Assembly: GCA_002399565.1 (NCBI GenBank)
Contig: DHDW01000047.1
Coordinates: 1 to 19,004, forward strand
From: Bacteroidales bacterium UBA4866
GTDB taxonomy: Bacteria > Bacteroidota > Bacteroidia > Bacteroidales > P3
Length of the DNA: 19,004 nt
Direction: 5' to 3'
The notes below the pieces were generated by a model that saw nothing but the letters and a program-made list of their open reading frames with translations, ran no database searches and was not told the origin of the DNA. Below, one piece after another: positions 1-8,091 of the stretch; positions within the stretch are counted from its first letter, which is position 1; each line of letters begins with the position of its first letter. The translations under genes and the position numbers were made by a program.

Positions 1-138
1 AAGTATAGATATAATTATATTTCACCTATTTCAAGTTATGATTTTATTGGAATTTACTCCTCTGATACAAATTTCAATGACACAATAGGCACATTTTACT
101 TTAAACAAATTAGTCGTGATACTTTGAATTTGAAATAA
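1..138 (+). CDS. C-terminal fragment of an unidentified protein
   Basis: The reading frame is open from the first base of the window for 45 codons and ends at TAA 136-138, so this is the 3' end of a gene that starts outside. The visible piece is rich in Tyr, Phe, Asp, Thr and Ser and looks like the beta-rich end of an exported protein. It has no recognisable motif and lacks a T9SS-type ending. The next gene starts nine bases after the stop in the same direction, so the two are probably cotranscribed. No function can be assigned from 45 residues, and chance openness of an AT-rich frame cannot be fully excluded. Confidence 0.55.
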   Translation, partial: KYRYNYISPISSYDFIGIYSSDTNFNDTIGTFYFKQISRDTLNLK

Positions 139-147
139 ATAATTGTA

Positions 148-1089
148 ATGAAAACAAATGTTTATAAATTAGTATTAGGGTTTTTAATAACTCTATTTGC
201 ATTAAATCTTAATGCACAAGATTATGAATATATACCAATGGTTAAGCCAGGTGTTCAGATTTGGACTTGTGATTATATTGACTGCTGGGAGCATTATCTT
301 TTTAGACGTTTTGCTCTTACTGATGAAGACACTTCAATTGATGGTGATACTTATAAAAAACTTTATTTCTTTACAAGTTCTATTTTTAATCCTTTAACAG
401 CAGAGTGTGTTGGTGGATTGAGAGAAAATGAACAAAAACAAGTTTATTATAAAGGTGGAGATATATTGGGAGGAATGGTAAAGCCAGGTTTAATCTATGA
501 TTTTTCATTAAGTGTTGGAGATACATTCTCTAATGATTTTTATACTAATATTATTGGTTTTCCATTGGTTCTTGAAGTTAAAAATATAGATACAGTATAT
601 TATGCTGAAGCTCAAAGAAGGGAATTTGAAATAGGGGAATTGTCTGACACATCTTCATCTCCTTATATTGTAGCTCAATTGATAGAAGGAATTGGGAATA
701 CTCAAGGTTTAATGTTTGATATGTATTTGAATTTTACTCTATGTCAACCTCAAGGTAGGAATCGTTGCTATGAGCATAATGGAGAATTGCTTTATCATGA
801 CAATCCTTCTCAAGATTGCATTACTCCACTCTATGGACTTAGGGATATAATACAGGAAGATAATTCAATAACTCTTTATCCCAATCCAGCAAGAAAAGAA
901 GTAAATATAAGTTCGGAAAGTATTATTAATTCTATTGAAGTATTTAATTCTCTTGGGCAAAAGGTTTATCAAACTAATGTAAAGCAAAAGGAAAAAACTC
1001 TTGATATTAATTCTTTTTCAAAAGGAGTTTATATAATAGGAGTAAATACTGATAGGGGATATATTCGAAAGAAATTGATTAAGAATTAA
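148..1089 (+). CDS. T9SS type A sorting domain-containing secreted protein
   Basis: A 313-residue exported protein. Residues 1-23 form a Sec signal peptide (Lys near the start, hydrophobic core, cleavage likely after LNA before Q). The last ~76 residues (from ~238) are a type A C-terminal sorting domain. They show YPNP at 244-247, then IEVFNSLGQKVYQ, DINSFSKGVYIIGV and a basic end (IRKKLIKN), the usual order for this domain. By family knowledge this domain directs passage through the type IX secretion system and release or anchoring at the cell surface. The middle (24-237) matches no family I recognise; it has several Cys (C41, C46 and a cluster near 200-225) that could form disulfides. The start follows the upstream stop by nine bases. 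Cargo function is unknown. Confidence 0.9.
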   Translation: MKTNVYKLVLGFLITLFALNLNAQDYEYIPMVKPGVQIWTCDYIDCWEHYLFRRFALTDEDTSIDGDTYKKLYFFTSSIFNPLTAECVGGLRENEQKQVYYKGGDILGGMVKPGLIYDFSLSVGDTFSNDFYTNIIGFPLVLEVKNIDTVYYAEAQRREFEIGELSDTSSSPYIVAQLIEGIGNTQGLMFDMYLNFTLCQPQGRNRCYEHNGELLYHDNPSQDCITPLYGLRDIIQEDNSITLYPNPARKEVNISSESIINSIEVFNSLGQKVYQTNVKQKEKTLDINSFSKGVYIIGVNTDRGYIRKKLIKN

Positions 1090-1105
1090 AATCAAATCTC
1101 TTATA

Positions 1106-1126
1106 AATATTTCAATTTTGAATATT
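1106..1126. terminator. Weak AT-rich hairpin between convergent genes
   Basis: An imperfect inverted repeat, AATATT...AATATT with CAA/TTG inside, lies between the convergent 3' ends at 1089 and 1183. It has no GC-rich stem and no long T run, so it is only a weak candidate for a terminator. Nothing else is visible in the 93-base gap. Confidence 0.2.
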
Positions 1127-1182
1127 ACTTTCTTAGGGATATAAATATTAGAATAAGAAGAAGAAATAAGTTATTGGTATTA

Positions 1183-3474
1183 CTACCAGTTCTTTTTATA
1201 TTCCGATTGGGTTGTTGTTTGAGTTGAGGTTGAGTAATCGGTGTTGATTTCTTCTAAGTATTTACTGCAATCCATTTCAATGCTTATGCTCTCAGGAGGA
1301 GTAAAATCTCCTTGGTAGAATTTCAATGAGTTATCTCTTTCACATCGTTTCATAAACAAACCATAAACAGGTAAAGCCATTGCAGCTCCTTGTCCTAAGG
1401 CTGTGGAACGAAAATGTATTGAACGCAGTTCACCTCCAACCCAAACAGCTGTTGCCAATTTTGGATTGATACCAATAAACCAACCATCGGAATTATTATC
1501 TGTTGTTCCAGTTTTTCCAGCAATAGTACTTCTTAAATTATAAATATATCTCAACCTTCTACCAGTTCCACTTTCAACAACTCCTTTCATAAGGTCTAAA
1601 ACCAAATAGGAGGTTTGTTGGTCAAGTGCAACATTTGATTTTGATTTTACTGCATCTAAAACAACTCCTTTATTATCGGTTATCTTTGTAATGAAGATTG
1701 GTTCAATATGAGTTCCTTTATTAGCTAATGTAGCCATTGCTTGTGCCATTTCAATTACCGACAAATCGCATGTTCCCAAACTTATTGAAGGAACAGCAGG
1801 AATGGCTGATTTAATACCCATCTTTCTTACTAAAGAAATAACTGAGTTAGGCGTTGTGTAATTCTTAATTAAATTAGCAGAAATATAGTTTACAGAATTT
1901 GCTAAAGCCCATTTCAGGGTTATCATTTCTCCTTCTCTTGTGTCATTGGAGTTTCTTGGAGTCCAATTGTCATAATCTTCAAATGTTACTGGAATATTTG
2001 GAAGAGCAAAACAAGGAGAAAGTTCATTGTCTCTCATTGCTGCAGCATAAACAAATGGTTTAAATGTTGACCCTACTTGTCTTTGTCCTTGAACAGCATT
2101 ATCAAATTTAAAATATTTATAGTCTATTCCTCCAACATATACTTTAACATATCCTGTTTGAGGCTCAATTGAAACCATGCCTGTATTGAGGAAATACTTA
2201 TAATATTTTAGCGAATCCCATGGACTCATTATAGTATCTTTTGAACCTTCCCATGAAAAAACTCTCATTTCAATCTTTTCATTAAAGACTTGTCTAATTT
2301 CTTTTTCTGAGTAGCCTTCAAGTTTCATTGTTTGATAGCGTTCGGAATTACGCATAGATTGAGTGTAGGCTTTTTCTATTTCTTCTTTTGAAATTCCTGT
2401 AAATGGAGCTGAGGCATATCCTTTTGTGTGAGCAAAAAATTGTTTTTGAAGTGTTTTGAAATGTTCCTTTACTGCCTCTTCGGCATAGCGTTGCATTCTG
2501 GAATCAATGGTTGTATAAATCCTTAGTCCATCTCTATGAACATCATAAGGCTCTCCATTTTGTTTTTTATGAGTTTTCCCCCATTCTTTCAGATAGTTTC
2601 TTACATATTCTCTAAAATATGTTGCAATTCCTTCGTCGTGAGATTGTGGATTATAACGGCTAATGTCCAAAGGAGTTTGCATAAGCTTTTCTGCTTTATC
2701 CTTGTCTAAGAAATCATATTTTGCCATTTGAGACAATACAGTATTTCTCCTTTCTTTTGAACGTTCATTTCTCCTAACGGGATTATATGCAGTGGGAGCT
2801 CTTAAGAGTCCAATTAATGTTGCAGCTTCCTCAGTCTTTAGTTCTGAAGGGAGTTTGTCAAAGAATGTTCTTGATGCTGTTTTAATCCCAAAAGCATTAC
2901 TTCCAAAGTCAACAGTATTCAAATACATTGTAAGAATTTCATCCTTAGTATAGTTTCTTTCAAGTTTGATAGCAACAACCCATTCTTTTAGTTTAGAGTA
3001 AATAACTCCTATCTTAGTTTTTTGCTCTCTTGGAAAAAGGTTTTTTGCCAATTGTTGAGAAATTGTACTTCCTCCACCTGAGCCTCTATCTCCACCCAAA
3101 ACAGTTTTACCCAAAACTCTAAACAAACTTCTGAAATCAATTCCTGAATGTTTGTAAAATCTAACATCTTCTGTGGCAATTAGAGCATCAATTATATTCT
3201 TTGGGAGTTCAGAAAATTGAACATTAGAGCGATTTTGAACTCCAATATATCCCAATATCTCTCCATCAGCAGAATAAACTTCCGATGCTAAGTTGGAATT
3301 AGGGTTTTCCAATTGTTCAAAGGAAGGCATAAATCCCAACCATCCTAATGACAAAAAGAAGAAAAACAGGAAAAGAAAAACCATGAAAGCTCCAAAAATC
3401 TTCCACATTCTCCTTACATAGATTGAAAAATTATTGCTATCTTTTTTTCTTTTTTCTGCTTTATTTTGAGCCAT
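1183..3474 (-). CDS. mrcA: Class A penicillin-binding protein (PBP1A-type transglycosylase/transpeptidase)
   Basis: A bifunctional peptidoglycan synthase of 763 residues, the normal size for the family. A Lys/Arg-rich cytoplasmic tail is followed by one TM helix (~27-47). The GT51 glycosyltransferase domain has ATEDVRFYKHSGID with catalytic Glu102 and GGSTISQQLAKNLF at ~134-147. The transpeptidase domain carries all three active-site motifs: S469-T-F-K472, S527-V-N529 and K654-T-G-T657. By family knowledge it polymerises lipid II into glycan strands and cross-links the stem peptides in the periplasm. Its ATG shares one base with the TAA of gldH, implying translational coupling, and it is the last gene of the holB-ricT-gldH unit. 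All catalytic residues are present, so activity is expected. The exact symbol (mrcA or ponA) is conventional. Confidence 0.95.
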   Translation of the reverse strand: MAQNKAEKRKKDSNNFSIYVRRMWKIFGAFMVFLFLFFFFLSLGWLGFMPSFEQLENPNSNLASEVYSADGEILGYIGVQNRSNVQFSELPKNIIDALIATEDVRFYKHSGIDFRSLFRVLGKTVLGGDRGSGGGSTISQQLAKNLFPREQKTKIGVIYSKLKEWVVAIKLERNYTKDEILTMYLNTVDFGSNAFGIKTASRTFFDKLPSELKTEEAATLIGLLRAPTAYNPVRRNERSKERRNTVLSQMAKYDFLDKDKAEKLMQTPLDISRYNPQSHDEGIATYFREYVRNYLKEWGKTHKKQNGEPYDVHRDGLRIYTTIDSRMQRYAEEAVKEHFKTLQKQFFAHTKGYASAPFTGISKEEIEKAYTQSMRNSERYQTMKLEGYSEKEIRQVFNEKIEMRVFSWEGSKDTIMSPWDSLKYYKYFLNTGMVSIEPQTGYVKVYVGGIDYKYFKFDNAVQGQRQVGSTFKPFVYAAAMRDNELSPCFALPNIPVTFEDYDNWTPRNSNDTREGEMITLKWALANSVNYISANLIKNYTTPNSVISLVRKMGIKSAIPAVPSISLGTCDLSVIEMAQAMATLANKGTHIEPIFITKITDNKGVVLDAVKSKSNVALDQQTSYLVLDLMKGVVESGTGRRLRYIYNLRSTIAGKTGTTDNNSDGWFIGINPKLATAVWVGGELRSIHFRSTALGQGAAMALPVYGLFMKRCERDNSLKFYQGDFTPPESISIEMDCSKYLEEINTDYSTSTQTTTQSEYKKNW

Positions 3475-3959
3475 TATTTTCTGTTTTGATTATGATATTC
3501 AATATGCAAACCAACATCAGATATTCCAACTAAGTTAGTGTCTCTTGTGGCTTGCTGTACTTCAAATCTATAAACTCCTTTCATTGGAAATATAACCTTT
3601 TGAGTAAACCAGAATCTATTATCTTTTATTCTTCCACTTCCTTTTCCTGTCCAAGTGCCATCCAAATATGCCAAGTAGCATTCAACAGTATCGCATTTGG
3701 TTATAGAGCCATCAGGATATATTGTTTTGATGAAAAAGAATATATTGGAATTTGGGTAGTCGGTTGTATTTCTAAGATTGATAGCAAAATCATAAAGCCT
3801 CATAGTGTCTTTAATATCCACCTCAAATTCTATTCTCTCATTCATATTCCAACCCTTTTCACTCACTTTTTTGTTTTTATCAAACACCACATCAGGGTTG
3901 CAACTTGTGAAAAACAAAGTTATTGAAAAAAGAATAAATCCGAATAATACCTTTTTCAT
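3474..3959 (-). CDS. gldH: Gliding motility lipoprotein GldH
   Basis: I place the start at the internal ATG at 3959 (161 residues), because it begins a clear lipoprotein signal: MKK, a hydrophobic stretch and a lipobox ending FFTSC. A longer frame running to 4022 would add 21 residues overlapping the ricT end. The mature part (NPDVVFDKNKKV..KGWN, later LRNTTDYPNSNIFFFIKT, WTGKGSGRIKDNRFWF and GVYRFEVQQATRD) is characteristic of GldH. In Flavobacterium, GldH is an outer-membrane-associated lipoprotein needed for gliding and for normal function of the T9SS machinery; many non-gliding Bacteroidales retain it, where its role is less clear. The start follows the ricT stop by four bases, and its own stop overlaps the PBP start. 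Confidence 0.9.
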   Translation of the reverse strand: MKKVLFGFILFSITLFFTSCNPDVVFDKNKKVSEKGWNMNERIEFEVDIKDTMRLYDFAINLRNTTDYPNSNIFFFIKTIYPDGSITKCDTVECYLAYLDGTWTGKGSGRIKDNRFWFTQKVIFPMKGVYRFEVQQATRDTNLVGISDVGLHIEYHNQNRK

Positions 3960-3963
3960 ATAA

Positions 3964-5241
3964 TTAAATATTAGGATTTGGTTTTGGTTCAACTTTAATT
4001 TGAAATGCTTCAAGGTTATCAATTGGTTGACGTTTTCTATTCATATTGATTAGTTTCTTAACATCATCAACAGAAAGCATTATGAAATCGGAAGTTCCTT
4101 CATAAACATACCACATCACTCTGCGAAAAACATTTGTTTTTATATAATTTGCTTTCCCTTTTTTTGTAAAAATAGGTACTCCAATTTCTGGAAATGATTT
4201 TAGTTCGTCTAAATAAACATCGTATTCAAAATTCAAACAACATTTAAGTTTTCCACATTGTCCAGCTAATTTTTGAGGATTGGAAAAGATTTGTTGAACT
4301 CTTGCAACTTGAGTTGAAACAGAGTTGAAAGTGTTTAACCAACAGCTACAACAAAGCTCTCTTCCACATGTTCCAATGCCACCAAGACGTGAGGCTTCTT
4401 GACGAGCCCCAATTTGTTTCATTTCAATTCTAACTCTAAATTCATCTGCAAGAAGTCTGATAAGCTGTCTGAAGTCCACCCTATCGTCAGCAGTATAATA
4501 AAAAATTGCCTTAGTATTATCTCCTTGATATTCTACATCATTTATTTTCATATCAATATTAAGGTTATTGATAATTTCTCTGGTCTTGAAAAGGGTTTTA
4601 TCTTCTCTTTCAATTGCTTGAACCCATTTCTCAATATCAGCAGCTTTTGCTCTTCTGTAAAGTTTCTTTATTGTGTCAGCTTCAGGATTAACTTTTTTCC
4701 TTTTCATTTGAACTCTGCAAAGCTCCCCAATAAGAGTAACAATACCAATATCATGTCCAGGATAACCTTCAACAGCAACAACATCTCCTTCAGTAATTTC
4801 TAATCCTTCAGGCAAACGAAAGAAGTCCTTTTTAGAGTTTTTGAACCTTACTTCTACACAATCAAAGTTATTTTCAACAAAAGGAGGTTTAATATTACTC
4901 ATCCAATCGTGAATGGAAAGCTTTGAATTTCTATCCAGTTCAAGTTTATTGACTGGGACGTAAGATTGAGGAACATTAATGCAACCTCGAGTCAGCATAA
5001 TGGAAGGAGTGAATTTGTTTCTACCTACATCAGGATCTTCATCATAATAAGGATGTGTAAGCTGTTCTCCAAAAACAATTTCCTTTTCTTCATCAGCTTT
5101 AAAATTCTCAGTTTTTTTGCAACCAACACTATCTTTTGAACTGTCAATATATTCTTTTATTTCCTCTTCACTGATAATGTCGTTTTGTTCATTATCATCA
5201 GTGTTTTCTGCTTCATTATTTTCTATTTCTTCTATATTCAT
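3964..5241 (-). CDS. ricT: RicT/YaaT-type PSP1 domain protein
   Basis: A 425-residue cytoplasmic protein with an acidic, low-complexity N-terminus (1-60, many Glu/Asp/Asn), then a PSP1 domain (~85-350). The Cys clusters are the hallmark: GTCGRELCCSCW (C292, C297, C298, C300) and GQCGKLKCCLNFE (C329, C334, C335). In Bacillus, RicT (YaaT) works in a Fe-S-binding complex with RicA and RicF affecting RNase Y-dependent RNA processing; whether those partners exist here cannot be seen. The gene follows holB with a one-base gap, the same holB-yaaT adjacency known in Firmicutes, which supports the assignment. The C-terminus (~360-425) is basic and Asn/Pro-rich with no recognised domain. Family identity is secure; the molecular role in Bacteroidota is inference. 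Confidence 0.9.
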   Translation of the reverse strand: MNIEEIENNEAENTDDNEQNDIISEEEIKEYIDSSKDSVGCKKTENFKADEEKEIVFGEQLTHPYYDEDPDVGRNKFTPSIMLTRGCINVPQSYVPVNKLELDRNSKLSIHDWMSNIKPPFVENNFDCVEVRFKNSKKDFFRLPEGLEITEGDVVAVEGYPGHDIGIVTLIGELCRVQMKRKKVNPEADTIKKLYRRAKAADIEKWVQAIEREDKTLFKTREIINNLNIDMKINDVEYQGDNTKAIFYYTADDRVDFRQLIRLLADEFRVRIEMKQIGARQEASRLGGIGTCGRELCCSCWLNTFNSVSTQVARVQQIFSNPQKLAGQCGKLKCCLNFEYDVYLDELKSFPEIGVPIFTKKGKANYIKTNVFRRVMWYVYEGTSDFIMLSVDDVKKLINMNRKRQPIDNLEAFQIKVEPKPNPNI

Positions 5242-5242
5242 T

Positions 5243-6304
5243 TTAATTATTCATTAATAAAAAGCCTAATTGAATTGATAAGTCCAAAAATACTATCTTG
5301 GCATTACCATTTCTTTCTATATGTAAAATTGATTTATCTATTTCTTTGTATATTTTTTCTATGTTGTTTTCTGTAATATAGTTTGGGAAGTTGTTCCTGA
5401 AAGTTGGATCTGTATCTTCTAATAAATTATTATTTTTTAATCCTGTTTTTAATAAGAAGCTATTTTGAAACACTTCAATAGAAAAGCTTAAAAACTGCTT
5501 TTGTTCTTCTCGTCCTAATTTAACAATATCTGTTTCAATGATTTTTATTATATCTGCAATGTTTGAACGATAATAAAAGCAACTCCTAATCCATTGAATG
5601 AATAATAACATGTACTTATTATCGGAGATGTTTTTTTGATTTATCTTTGGTACTTTAATTAATTGAGTTCTCGAAATAATAGTTGGTAAAATGTTTTCTC
5701 TATCATCTGTTATTAGCAAAAATAATGTGTTTTCGAAGGGCTCTTCTAAAGTTTTAAGTAGTTTAGGAGCTGCTTCATAATGCAATTTATCAACGCACCA
5801 AATAATCACAATCTTATATTCTGCTTCATAAGACTTAATGCTTAAAGATTTTATTATATTATTAGCATCCCTTACGTTAATTAATCCCTGTTTATTCCCT
5901 ACATCCAAAAAATCATACCAGTCATTCAATTTAATAACTCCTTTATTATTCAAAACAAATTCCCTAAACTCATTAAGAAGAAGTTCTGATGAATTTTTAG
6001 AATCAATTTTCTTTGTGGTCGTATTAGGAAAAATTAAATGTAAGTCAGGGTGAGATAATTTTGAAGTCTTCTTGCACGAAAGACATTCTCCACAAGAGTC
6101 AGCAATAATTAAACTATTACTATCAGCAGAAAATCTAACCTTATTTGTACAATTCAAATATTGAGCATAAGCCAATGCTAAAGCAAAAGCTTTTGAAGAC
6201 TCTTCTCCAAAAAGCAATTGAGCATGACTAACTCTTTTGTTGTCTGCTATTCGTATTAGAGAATTAATTAATTCGTGTTGCTCAATAAGTTGAGAGAATT
6301 GCAT
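5243..6304 (-). CDS. holB: DNA polymerase III delta' subunit-like protein (HolB)
   Basis: A 353-residue AAA+ clamp-loader subunit. The N-terminus (HAQLLFGEESSKAFALALAYAQYLNC) is the position of the P-loop, but the GxxGxGK residues are missing, as expected for delta', which does not hydrolyse ATP. A zinc site follows (C71-GE-C74-LS-C77, with C52 as probable fourth ligand). The motif LLKTLEEP (~182-189) is diagnostic, and SRTQ at 211-214 occupies the sensor-1-side SRC/SRTQ region. By family knowledge it forms the clamp loader with tau/gamma and delta and opens the sliding clamp. It is the first gene of the four-gene operon, with a -7 element 28 bases before the ATG. The low sequence conservation is usual for the subunit. 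Confidence 0.9.
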   Translation of the reverse strand: MQFSQLIEQHELINSLIRIADNKRVSHAQLLFGEESSKAFALALAYAQYLNCTNKVRFSADSNSLIIADSCGECLSCKKTSKLSHPDLHLIFPNTTTKKIDSKNSSELLLNEFREFVLNNKGVIKLNDWYDFLDVGNKQGLINVRDANNIIKSLSIKSYEAEYKIVIIWCVDKLHYEAAPKLLKTLEEPFENTLFLLITDDRENILPTIISRTQLIKVPKINQKNISDNKYMLLFIQWIRSCFYYRSNIADIIKIIETDIVKLGREEQKQFLSFSIEVFQNSFLLKTGLKNNNLLEDTDPTFRNNFPNYITENNIEKIYKEIDKSILHIERNGNAKIVFLDLSIQLGFLLMNN

Positions 6305-6331
6305 AAATATAAATCTATCCTATTAGGAAGA

Positions 6332-6339
6332 CAAATGTA
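6332..6339 (-). promoter_or_regulatory. Bacteroidota -7 element for the holB operon
   Basis: On the minus strand this reads TACATTTG, a full match to TAnnTTTG, about 28 bases upstream of the holB start. No TTTG sits exactly 19-20 bases further upstream; the nearest are 12 and 23 bases away. It probably drives holB, ricT, gldH and the PBP gene. Confidence 0.5.
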
Positions 6340-6387
6340 CAACAATTCCCTCAAATAAGCATCAAATTTAATGAAAATAGAGTTTTT

Positions 6388-6840
6388 CTAATATTCAAAA
6401 TCAACTTCACCTACATTATTGAAGTCTTGTTTTTGTTCAATATCTGCTTCTTCGCGATTTGTGCTTCTTTGTAAAGAAACAATCATTGCTCCAAGCATCT
6501 TTGTCATTTCTACAAGAGTTTCTTTAGATTGCTCATACTGTTGATCAGTAAATGCACCACTTTTAAATGCCATTGATGATAAAACAACACATTCTCTAAC
6601 AGCAGTTTTTGCATCTTTTAAGAAGTTGACAAATTGTAGTTTGTGTCTTGAAGAACCTTCTGCAATATTAACTGAAATTTTGCTTGCTGCATTAGCTAAA
6701 GGTTCAAGAATAAGCTTATGCTCATAAGGATTATTAGACTTTACTTGCTCAATAATCCAGTTAAAATAATCTAAAGATTTGTGATAAACTCTCAAATCTT
6801 CAAAACGAAAGAAACTTACAGGTCTGTTTTGATTTTCCAT
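6388..6840 (-). CDS. Four-helix-bundle (IVP/S23-type) protein
   Basis: A 150-residue, mostly helical protein of the family first noted in 23S rRNA intervening sequences. The signature is visible: FRFEDLRVYHKSLDYFNWI near the N-terminus, ANAASKISVNIAEGSSRHKLQFVNFLKDAKTAVRE in the middle, and a last long helix with LVEMTKMLGAMIVSLQRS. The ~25-residue acidic tail (REEADIEQKQDF..) is not part of the bundle. Family proteins form pentameric rings of four-helix subunits, and no biochemical function is firmly established. It lies 79 bases downstream of the flavoprotein gene on the same strand, with no terminator and no TAnnTTTG between them, so cotranscription is plausible. No rRNA gene is nearby. 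Confidence 0.85.
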   Translation of the reverse strand: MENQNRPVSFFRFEDLRVYHKSLDYFNWIIEQVKSNNPYEHKLILEPLANAASKISVNIAEGSSRHKLQFVNFLKDAKTAVRECVVLSSMAFKSGAFTDQQYEQSKETLVEMTKMLGAMIVSLQRSTNREEADIEQKQDFNNVGEVDFEY

Positions 6841-6919
6841 AAATTCAGTTGTTTTTTAATAAGTAAATTGGTTTGCTTTTTAGTATATATTTTTAAAATA
6901 TAGTTTTAGTTTCTTCTGA

Positions 6920-7906
6920 TTATTCAATACCAGAATAATATTTCATGAATTGAACTCTATGGAATGCAGATGCATTCTTATTTTCTTTAGTTGCAAGCTT
7001 TCCTTTAAACTGACTTATGGAACTATAACCCTTTTCATTCATCCATTCTGCTAACCTATTATTTGCATTAATAATAAAATTCACTCCTTCGTCATATAAA
7101 ACAGATACAATCTGAACAGTGTCAGCACCTGCAAGCAAAAGTTTAATTACGTCTTCAGGTTTATGTACTCCATTTCCTGCAGTTAAATCGCATCTGATTG
7201 CTTCTGATAAGATAGCTGTCCAGCGTATGGTGTTGTATAATTCGTGATGACTACTTTTTATGTCAACAGGTGTGGTTTCAAGAGTATCTATATTAATATC
7301 AGATTGGTAAAAACGATTGAATATATTCAAATTTGTTATTCCCATCCAAGATATTTTTTGAGCAAAACGAGTAAGTGAAGAAAAATAGGAGCTAATCTTT
7401 AAAGATATTGGGAGAGAAGTAGCTCTTTTTATAATATGTATAACATCTTCATAAAGTCTTTCAATATCTTCATGAGATATGTTAATGTCAGAAGGTAGAA
7501 TAAACATATTTAATTCAATCCCATCAGCACCTGCCTCTTCAACAGTTTTAACAAAAGGTAACCATTCAGAAGCGGTAATACAATTAATACTTGCAATAAC
7601 AGGAATTGTTAAATTAGCTTTTGCATCCTTAATTAGTTGTATGTACTTTTCAATAGCTTGACCTTTGGTATGTTCTTGAATATAATTATATGCTTCTGGA
7701 TAACCACTAAAGTTTGCACTATAAACTTTAACGTTAACATTCATTTCTTGAGTAATTTGTTCCTCAAATAGAGATTTTAGTATTACAGCACCTGCGCCAG
7801 CAGCTTCCATTTTCTTCAAGTTTTCAATATTCGCTGTCAAGCCGCAACTTCCTATAACTATTGGACTTTTTATGTCAAAGCCCATAAACTTAGTACTTAT
7901 ACTCAT
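6920..7906 (-). CDS. Dihydroorotate dehydrogenase-like FMN TIM-barrel protein
   Basis: A 328-residue protein of the class 1 dihydroorotate dehydrogenase fold, closest to the 'DHOD-like' branch seen in Bacteroidota and Cyanobacteria. The barrel start MGFDIKSPIVIGSCGLTANIENLKKMEAAGAGAVILKSLFEEQI is typical. Near the C-terminus, LTAGNGVHKPEDVIKLLLAGADTVQIVSVLY is the conserved FMN-phosphate-binding region. Where true PyrD enzymes have an Asn-rich substrate loop with a catalytic Cys or Ser (NxPN, NPCPN), this protein has GIELNMFILPSD, so I doubt it oxidises dihydroorotate. A flavin-dependent oxidoreductase of unknown substrate is the cautious call. No other pyrimidine gene is in the window. Confidence 0.85.
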   Translation of the reverse strand: MSISTKFMGFDIKSPIVIGSCGLTANIENLKKMEAAGAGAVILKSLFEEQITQEMNVNVKVYSANFSGYPEAYNYIQEHTKGQAIEKYIQLIKDAKANLTIPVIASINCITASEWLPFVKTVEEAGADGIELNMFILPSDINISHEDIERLYEDVIHIIKRATSLPISLKISSYFSSLTRFAQKISWMGITNLNIFNRFYQSDINIDTLETTPVDIKSSHHELYNTIRWTAILSEAIRCDLTAGNGVHKPEDVIKLLLAGADTVQIVSVLYDEGVNFIINANNRLAEWMNEKGYSSISQFKGKLATKENKNASAFHRVQFMKYYSGIE

Positions 7907-7929
7907 GGTATTAATTTGTAATTAGAGCA

Positions 7930-7961
7930 CAAAACTACAAACAAATATTCTATTTTGCAAA
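7930..7961 (-). promoter_or_regulatory. Promoter (-33/-7) for the DHOD-like gene
   Basis: On the minus strand TTTG (7958-7961) is followed after 20 bases by TAGTTTTG (7930-7937), matching the Bacteroidota promoter form TTTG-N19/20-TAnnTTTG. The start codon lies about 24 bases downstream. Confidence 0.55.
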
Positions 7962-8033
7962 TAAAAAAAGAAATATTATTTATTATGAAAGTAAAAAAAG
8001 CGTCATATTTCTTTTTAAGTTTAAAGAAAAATG

Positions 8034-8041
8034 TATCTTTG
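8034..8041 (+). promoter_or_regulatory. Bacteroidota -7 element for the TPR gene
   Basis: TATCTTTG matches TAnnTTTG and sits 50 bases before the ATG at 8092. The -33 position is T-rich (CTTTTT) without a clean TTTG. Confidence 0.5.
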
Positions 8042-8091
8042 CAATCTAAAAAATAAAAAAGTAGAAAAATAATACATACCTTTTAATATTT

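Noticed and set aside
3960..4022. Upstream ATG for gldH adding 21 residues
   Set aside because: It would overlap the ricT coding end and bury the lipoprotein signal; the ATG at 3959 begins a textbook lipobox-containing signal.
4399..4803. 134-codon plus-strand ORF opposite ricT
   Set aside because: It lies wholly antisense to a conserved gene, its composition (Ser/Asn/Phe/Ile-rich) is what AT-rich antisense gives, and it has no domain.
5243..6304. Degenerate P-loop in HolB as a sign of a broken gene
   Set aside because: Loss of the Walker A residues is normal for delta' subunits; the zinc site and LEEP motif are intact and the frame is full length.
6388..6840. Four-helix-bundle gene as evidence of a 23S rRNA intervening sequence
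   Set aside because: No rRNA sequence flanks it; chromosomal stand-alone copies of this family are common.
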